This document shows positions 57,216-64,000 of a DNA stretch of 64,000 nucleotides, piece by piece. The notes under the pieces were generated by a model that worked only from the letters and a program-made list of their open reading frames with translations, had not been told where the DNA came from and did no database searches. This DNA is from Abelmoschus esculentus (Eukaryota; Streptophyta; Magnoliopsida; Malvales; Malvaceae): contig JAUCBN010000003.1 in assembly GCA_035048815.1 (NCBI GenBank), positions 18,150,001 to 18,214,000 on the forward strand. The letters are read 5' to 3'. The position numbers were made by a program, and so were the translations under genes. Within the stretch, counting starts at the first letter, position 1, and the number at the start of each line of letters is the position of its first letter.

Positions 57216-57975
57216 AGGACAAATATATGGAAATGCACATCCTCTTTTCCACTCATTTGGGTCCAAAAGAAAAATTAGGACCATTTATAGTGGGGACTAC
57301 GTGGAAAAGGAAAGATCTTTTGTAACTATAGTATGTAAAGATATTTTATATAAAATTACTTAGTTTCCACCTACACTAGTGAGGTGAGGTTTGCATAATA
57401 TTATTTTTTAATTGATATTTTAATAATTTAATAGTTGAATTTATCAATATTATTAAACTTATCATATATGTAAATGTTCGAATCAATATATTATCTCTAT
57501 CATATTGATTCAAAAATTATTTTTATTAATATATATTTAAAGGTATAAAAGTTCGATGCATGATATTTTTCGTTGGTCAAGGGTGTAGATTAATACGATT
57601 TGTTCTATTTATTAGTATTTCGTTTTGTAACTACTATAAAATTTACAATTTTTTCCTTCACTTAAGGTTTAGGAAGATTTTTTATTGAGATATTTATTAG
57701 TATAGACTTACTCTCTATATTTATTAGAAAAAAGTATAAAAATTTTCACAAATGTCTTAATTTTAGAGTTTAAGGTGTACAATTTAGGGTTTGAGGTGTA
57801 AGAAATTAGAATTTAGGGATAATAATTAGAAATTAGAGTTTATATTAAAATTTAAGATTTAAATGTTAGGATTTAGTGCTTAGGATAATATGATGAGAAT
57901 TTAGATTTTAATTTATAAACTCTAAATTATACTCATAAATTATAAATCTCAATTACTATCCTTAAATTATTACAT
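57216..57975. other. AT-rich DNA with degenerate TTTAGGG-like words
   Basis: There is no gene. 57760-57970 contains TTTAGAGTTTAAGG, TTTAGGGTTTGAGG and, inverted, TAAACTCTAAATTA, a weak palindrome of telomere-like words. Confidence 0.45.
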
Positions 57976-57989
57976 GAACCCTTTCCACT

Positions 57990-58525
57990 ACATTGGATAT
58001 GGTCCCAAACCAATTAAATTAAGACACATAATATATTTTTTTCATATCATATTTACACATAAGCATTGTTTAAATCATCCAATTTAATGTATTTGATTTT
58101 AAAAAGGAAAACAATATTACCAAAGATTTCTTATGTCATCTTTCTCTTTGTTCCTTAAAATTTTCTAATTATTTTTTCCTTTTTATAGATTTGGGGTTTA
58201 GGGTTTAGAGTTTAGGGTTTATGGTTAGGGATTATGGGTTTAGGATTTAGGGTTTATGATTAGGGTTAGGGGTTTAGGGTTTAGGGTTAGGGTTATTGTT
58301 TAGGCTTAGGGTTAGAGTTTTGGGTTAGGGGTTAGGGGTTAAAAAAAATAATTATAAAAATTGATTAATAAAGAGGAAGATAACATAAAAAAACTCTTTA
58401 GTAATATTTTTTCTTTTTTAATCAAAGATATTAAAGTAGATGATTTGGATGATATTTATGTGTAAATATGATAAGAAAAAAATATATTACGTGTCTTAAT
58501 TTAATTGGTCGGGATCATATCTTAG
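57990..58525. mobile_element. foldback element with a telomere-like core
   Basis: The left arm GGTCCCAAACCAATTAAATT AAGACAC...CATATTTACACATAA is inverted against TTATGTGTAAATATGATAAG...GTGTCTTAATTTAATTGGTC. The loop is filled by a TTTAGGG-rich tract (58187-58341). Confidence 0.8.
58187..58341 (+). repeat. interstitial degenerate telomeric repeat
   Basis: About 20 copies of TTTAGGG, TTAGGG and near variants in one orientation (GGGTTTAGGGTTTAGAG, GGTTAGGGGTTTAGGG). It lies at the centre of the foldback element. Confidence 0.8.
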
Positions 58526-58894
58526 GTGATGAAAATGGTCCGTATAATAATTTCTCCGCATTTGCTTTAAATCAAATCTTTAAACCTAATATTAAAATAT
58601 TTATAAAAACTTTTAATTTTTCTATCAATGTATCAACTAATTACCTTAAAAATCTTACATAAAATAAATAGTTGCGTATTTTAAATTTACTCTTAATTTA
58701 ATATACATGATCCATAAAAATGGAATATTAAATTCTACCGTCAGTTTTTTGAAATATAAATCATAAAAAACTTCTGAAATTGTGTTTTTTTTTTTACATA
58801 ATATGTAAATATATCACTTCCATAAAGTTATATATGAATAATATTGAATATGAATATTTTATTCTTTTCTATTACATAGTATAAAAAGTGACCA

Positions 58895-59215
58895 ATAACG
58901 TTGTTTACCCAAATTAAATCAGTTAATTTTTTCAATTAAAAATAAAAATCAATTACATCATTTATATGTAGATTATTTTTTTAAAAAAATACAAAAATGG
59001 AACTCTAACTTTGTGGTTTAAGTAATAGTAGGTGCTAATGAATGCAATATTGCAGGACAGTTGCAAGTACAAAGCAAGGACACTATAGATAAGGATAAGG
59101 CCTTTCGTATTCATTATACATGAACTATTCATTTTTAATATTTATGCTCTTATATCTATCTTTTTTTGCCAATATTTTATTACAAGATTTTTATTTTTTA
59201 TAATATTTTAGGAAA
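58895..59215 (+). repeat. direct repeat, copy 2
   Basis: It matches copy 1 (56915-57215), with GCAGGACAGTTGCAAGTACAA in place of CCAGGACAGTGGGAAGTACAA. It ends where LTR G5 begins. Confidence 0.65.
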
Positions 59216-61059
59216 GAATCTATTAATTCTCTAGCATCATACATCTCATGAAATTAAGCTTGATGTATATATGGTTGATTGCTTTATTGTTCTTGTAGTA
59301 TAGAGACCCCTTTAATGGTAACTTTGTGAAGATTATTGAATTATTGTAAAATGATTAGAAACACACCATAAACTTCCTCAATAACTGGTAGGAACGTATT
59401 AGGAATCAACCACTTAGGTTGAGATAAGGATTTTGGTGACTCCTTAACCAAAACTTGCATTTTTGTGTAGGCGTAAGTAGGGGTGTATCTGTACACTAGA
59501 TTAGTTTTGAGGGATAAATGCAAGGAGCGTAACGGTACGGAAGCCCGTGTATTGATACCCATTTCTTAACTTAATTTCCAGTAACGTTTTTCGATATCTG
59601 TAAGAAAGGACGTATGAATATCACTTTTACATTGGATTTTAATGCACAAGCTTATCAAAACACCAAATATGTGCATCGATATGGGCTTGTATTGGTACCA
59701 GTACAAGGCTAACCGTATCGGTACGAGTAAATATTTTGGGTTGTTCGAAGCTAAATAACATCATATCGGTACGACTAGGGGACATATCGATTTGAGGGCA
59801 TACCGATACCTCAAACAAGCGTATCAGTAACCAAATACGTTTATCGATATGGGCTTGTATTGGTATAGATATAGTATAGGGGCTAGCTGTATCAGTACGA
59901 ATACGTATTTTGGATTGTTCGAAGCTAAATAACATCGTATCGATATGACTTGGGGACATATCGATTCGAGGGCATACTGATACCTCAAATAGGTGTATCA
60001 GTATTCTTTGGGGTATTGGTACTTGCTGAGCAATTTGTCCAAAAATTAGAGTTTGAGTTTGGGGTCCTATAATTCAGTGTAAAGGGTCTTAAGGGCCTCC
60101 TAAGCTGCAAAATGAATACTAAAACTGAAAAACTAATATTTAACCTCGTTTAGTGGATAATGGGTTAATTTTCGATAAATGGTTGGCAATTAAAAGGTGA
60201 TAGTGACCCATAGGATATGGGTGGAGTTTATACATGTTGTGTGGTAATTTAGGAACCTTGTTATGTGTTGATAGGTTGCCTATTGGTTGGATATTATTTG
60301 GTGAAATCTGGATACCCTATATATACATATATAAGCGTTGTAACACTCGAAGACTACCAAATGAAGAATCCAATGCTTAGTGGATTTGAGTCTCGTTCGA
60401 AGTTGCTTGATGGACTATTCCAAGCAGGGACATAGGATTTTAATGCATAGTAGATACGGGCCCCATCCCTAGAGTATGGGATTCTGATGCTTAGTAGACG
60501 CGGGCTCTGCTTGTAGTGTAGGATCCCGATGCTTAGTGGACACGACTTCCATGCCTATATTATTATTGTATATCAGATGTTGTATGGATTTCTCTTGATA
60601 TGTATTAGTTGCGTACTAAAATATACGTGCATGTTTTAGGTGGATGTGGGTCGAGTGAAGGAGTAGCCATTAAACTTTCGTAGCTTAGCGTTCGGAATGT
60701 GTTTTCATCCGCAGGTATCTAAGTTGAAGCTGAGCTTAGAGGAGCACCATCGAGGGTTGAATTTTCAACATTTACTTTGTGTTGGAGTATATTTACTATA
60801 TGTAATGGGTCATATACTTGTTGGACCCTATATGTAATTTATAACTCTTATTTTATTTGGACTTAAGTCAAATGTTTTTAAAATTGTTGTATTAATCAAA
60901 GTTCTTTTGCACTCTTTTGAATTATTTCGATTTTACATCATTTGAAATGAATGGACCTTTATTGGATTTAAATGTGTTAAATAAGCTTTTTGGAGCAAAA
61001 TTTTATAACACAAATTTCGGGCCGAAAGCCTAATGTAATATCAGGTAGAGGGTGTTATG
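59216..61059 (+). mobile_element. G5: truncated chromovirus LTR
   Basis: It ends GGTAGAGGGTGTTATG, a mutated form of GGGTGTTACA. It aligns with the right two thirds of LTR G1, including TTCGTAGCTTAGCG, the TATCGATA palindromes (59550-60020) and GATGCTTAGTGGACRCG subrepeats (60380-60550). The left end, with TGTAAC, is missing. No internal region follows. Confidence 0.7.
59550..60020. repeat. TATCGATA-type palindrome cluster in LTR G5
   Basis: More than ten degenerate words of the type GTATCGGTAC, CATATCGAT, GATACCTCAAA and ATTGATACC. A ~180-base block containing TTGTTCGAAGCTAAATAACATC is itself present twice (59670-59815 and 59845-59995). Confidence 0.7.
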
Positions 61060-61187
61060 GTAGAAAATAATATTCATTCACATGGATCATGTATGTTATA
61101 ATTTAAAATAGACAATTATTTATTTTATGTAAAAATTTTACGATAATTATTTGATATACCGATAATAGAAACTAAAAAATTCTATAA

Positions 61188-61432
61188 GCATATTAGTTTT
61201 AGGTTTTAGGATTTAGGTGTATGAGTTTTGAATTTTGGGATAATGGTTGAAATTTATAGTTTAGGGTTATAATTTAAAGTTTATAGATAAAAACCTAAAT
61301 CCTCACCATGTTACCTTAAAAACTAAACTCTAACCTCTAAACCTTAAATTTTAACCATAAACCCTAAATTCTAACCGTTATCTTTAAACTTTAAACCCTT
61401 AAATCATATACCCTAAACTAAGACCCTAATAA
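61188..61432. repeat. inverted degenerate telomere-like repeats
   Basis: TTAGGTTTTAGGATTTAGG on the left faces TAAACCTTAAATTT and ACCCTAAATTCTAACC on the right. The whole is a weak palindrome, directly followed by solo LTR C3. Confidence 0.5.
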
Positions 61433-62150
61433 TGTTGGAAATATGTAATGCTTGAATCCCACACTCTATTTTATAGGTTGTATGAGAGCAGTTCAGTTGA
61501 TTTAAAATTCTCTTAGAATTTTTAATACTTAACCGAATAGATTTAATAACAAAATATCTGAGATTTAAATGGATATTTTCGGTTATAAAATCTACTATTT
61601 TTAGATAGATATTAACAAATTATCTGAGATTTAATTAGATTTTATCTGTTAATAAATCTAATTTTGAATAGATTTTATCCGAGATTTAAATGAATATTTT
61701 CGGTTAGCAAATCTACTATTTTTGGATAGATATTATCTGATATTAAATTTAAAATTTAAATTTAAATCAGATTTTATTTGATTCTCGAACAGATTTGCCC
61801 CTGCTTTCAACCTATAAATAAGATGCTTTTCTCTCATTTTTAATCATCCCATTCAGAGTTCATCTGTCTTACTTGAGAGAGAATTAGAGAGCATCATTTT
61901 ATTCGACTCCGGTTCCGACGATCATTTTCTCTACAGCCCACTCCAAACTTTGGGTGTACACTGTTTGGAGGACCGTGCTAACCTTCGGGGGACAACCGCC
62001 TAAAGTAGCGAGTACACACATCGGGGCGATTTGATTTGTTTCTAAGGCAGTGGCCTCCATACCACGACACGGTCAAACTTTCTATCAGTTCGTTCCTTTA
62101 ATTTTTCCTGTCAGTGCTAACGCCCTGTTTTGCAGTCTATATAACCAACA
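61433..62150 (+). mobile_element. C3: copia solo LTR with perfect target duplication
   Basis: It runs from TGTTGG to CCAACA, flanked by AATAA on both sides (61428-61432, 62151-62155). It is the inverted counterpart of the C1 LTRs, sharing CGTGTCGTGGTATGGAGG, ACTCCAAACTTTGGGTGTAC and CGCCCTGTTTTGC as reverse complements. It is slightly longer (718 bases). It has a TATAAATA box at 61813-61820. Confidence 0.9.
61813..61820 (+). promoter_or_regulatory. TATA box of solo LTR C3
   Basis: TATAAATA in CCTATAAATAAG matches the position of the TATA box in the C1 LTRs. If active it would read rightward out of the solo LTR. Confidence 0.55.
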
Positions 62151-62155
62151 AATAA

Positions 62156-62384
62156 AACTAAACCACTCATATAAACTTTTCAGTATCCACCGCTGGTGTA
62201 TAAGATAATAACCCAAACTTTTATACCTTCAAATGTAGATTAATAAAAACATTACTTTGAATTGACATGATAGAGATAATAATTGATTTGAACATTTACA
62301 TATATGATAATTACAGTAATTTCTTAAATTCAACTATTGAATTGTTTAATATCAATTAAAAATTTAGAGATAGAATCAAAGTTA
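62156..62384. other. AT-rich intergenic DNA
   Basis: Nothing is recognisable between solo LTR C3 and the foldback element. Confidence 0.45.
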
Positions 62385-62575
62385 TACAATGTAAAACTCT
62401 CTAAGTTTTATACGTTTTTTGAATCGTTTGATGATTAAAGGGATGACTTAGATTAACTCTTTATTTTTTTTCAAGTAAAAATCTTCATATAACCAACTAT
62501 TAATCTAAATCATTTATTCTAATTATTCAACTATCTAAAAATTATGTAAAAAAATTGAACATTACGTGTGCACGT
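62385..62575. mobile_element. foldback MITE, family F1 copy 3 (decayed)
   Basis: TGTAAAACTCTCTAAGTTTTA...GACTTAGATTAACTC and the inverted ATTAATCTAAATCA...ATGTAAAAAAATT form a weak palindrome. Its words match the F1 copies at 3268 and 15143. Confidence 0.5.
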
Positions 62576-62890
62576 TATATGACATTATCAAATGACTAAA
62601 AAACTGAACATATACTATTTTACACCTAAATCTATTGCCTTTGCACAATTTCACAAATACACTTAAGACTCCTCCAAAAAATGGCAAACACCGGAGAGGG
62701 TATCAAACATCTCTGCATAATATCAACATGTCTAATATGCAAGGTCTAATACTCGAAAGTTGAATGTATCTCTATCAATTTATCCGCAAGATATCACAAG
62801 GTATTACGCTATTCAATCATTAGTGCAACAAGGGCTATAAATACTGACGCCTACAATAAGAGAGACTAAGTTTAACAATAAACATGTACG
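62576..62890. other. intergenic DNA
   Basis: No gene or repeat could be supported. Confidence 0.45.
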
Positions 62891-64000
62891 TTGGGTTGGC
62901 ATTATTTCGGTTCGGTTTTTTTGTGTTTATTTGTATTTGGTTTAGATTCGATTCGGGTTGATTTCGGTTTCGATTTTAATTTAGTTATATGATAATTCAG
63001 GTCAATTCGGATATCAGATTGGTGATTCAGGTCAATATCGGATCGGTCATTTTTGGGTTGGGTCAATATCGGATCGGATATTTTCGAGTCGGTCCATATA
63101 TGGTCTTTCGGATCGGTTCGGATCAGGTCAATCTTTGAATTTTTGGGTTAATTTGGTTTAAGTTGGACTTGAGTATGAATCTAACCGTGTATATTATATA
63201 TAAAATTAATCATATATTCTTATAAAAATATATCTTTTTATTTGTTTAAGGATAAAAGTGAAAAGAGAAAAAAGTATAAGAACCAACTTGATAACGATTT
63301 CAATAATTATTTTTATTTCATAAATGAATATTTCACATCATTACAAGAAAAATGGTAGGAATCATGTTTTCGGTGCAAGGTTTGCGTGAAAAACTTTAAA
63401 AGAAAAATGTTTCGATTTTAAAATTAGATAATCATTTGACCTCGAAATGTCACAAAATTTTAAAAAATGACGTAGGATGACTCAAGGATTATGACATTTC
63501 GTATTGGAATTGTTTTAAATTTTTTTGCCTCAGTTTTTATTTGAGTAAAGGTAATATTGATAATTTAAGGGCTAATACCATTTTTGTAAATACATGGTTT
63601 CAGATTAAAATTGTAAAAATAAATTATTTATTACGGGCTTAAAATAAATTATTCATCCACTTTAACTCAATTATCGGGTTAAAATAAAAAATAGTAAAAA
63701 TATTTTTTTAAAATACATAGATTCGGATTAAAATCGTAAAGAAAATAAACAATAGTAAAAATAAATTATTCATTCATTTTGACTCAAGTATCAGGTTAAA
63801 ATCGAATTGATATTCGGTTTATATCGGTTTTGAGCAAGTTAATTTCGTATTGCTTTTGGATTGGGTGAAAATCGATTACGGATCTATATTAGTTCTTCTA
63901 GAATTCGGATCGATTTCGATTTTGGTTCGAGTTTCGGATCACGTTAGGATCATTTTATTCAGATTTAATCGAATTTTGATTCGATAAATCAGCTCGATTT
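62891..64000. repeat. degenerate TCGG-rich repeat region
   Basis: 62891-63140 and 63790-64000 are packed with variants of TTCGGTT, ATCGGATCGG and TTCGATTTCG, separated by AT-rich DNA with TAAATTATTCAT repeated three times (63625-63770). It continues off the window. The type of element is unknown. Confidence 0.5.

Noticed and set aside
58187..58341. A true chromosome end
   Set aside because: The TTTAGGG units are degenerate and interstitial, and they form the loop of a foldback element.

Overview
The window is plant nuclear DNA, most likely from a eudicot. It is AT-rich and made almost entirely of transposable elements. I could not support any intact host gene, tRNA, rRNA or CRISPR array. Every coding stretch is a decayed retrotransposon fragment with stops and frameshifts. 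The families present (Ty3/gypsy chromoviruses with long TGTAAC...GTTACA LTRs and a tRNA-iMet primer site, Athila/Tat-like gypsy elements with a tRNA-Asp-type primer site, Ty1/copia elements, foldback and Tourist-like MITEs) fit a repeat-rich intergenic or pericentromeric region. I cannot name the species from sequence alone.

Layout. 0-0.6 kb is AT-rich DNA with a possible SINE head. 0.6-3.2 kb is a chromovirus solo LTR (G1). 3.2-7.3 kb is a rearranged Athila-like remnant (A1): a + strand LTR tail next to a minus-strand gag-protease, primer site and LTR. 7.3-12.5 kb is the leader and LTR of a second chromovirus (G2), split by an Athila solo LTR (A2) with a perfect ATTCA target duplication. 12.6-16.0 kb is a cluster of inverted-repeat DNA elements. 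16.7-21.6 kb is a minus-strand copia element (C1) with both LTRs. 22.4-28.8 kb is a + strand copia element (C2) with both LTRs, primer site, polypurine tract and TGATA target duplication.

31.7-55.3 kb is a three-level nest. An old chromovirus (G4) keeps a gag fragment and a split LTR. A chromovirus G3 (33217-52912, duplication TAACA) inserted into the G4 LTR. A non-autonomous Athila-like element A3 (34607-42908, duplication ATGCA) then inserted into the 3' LTR of G3. A3 encodes gag and protease, then a second ORF resembling the 'putative plant transposon protein' family, and no reverse transcriptase or integrase.

55.3-64 kb holds foldback elements with telomere-like (TTTAGGG) cores, a truncated chromovirus LTR (G5), a copia solo LTR (C3, duplication AATAA) and a TCGG-rich degenerate repeat.

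The most interesting signals are structural: a run of seven small hairpins with compensatory stem changes in the G4 LTR, three equal-length hairpins with a compensatory change in the 3' part of A3, clusters of 12-bp TCGA-centred palindromes in chromovirus LTRs, a 1.9-kb palindrome whose arms are themselves palindromes, and the gag-pro plus extra-ORF architecture of A3 with a TATA-like box before the extra ORF.
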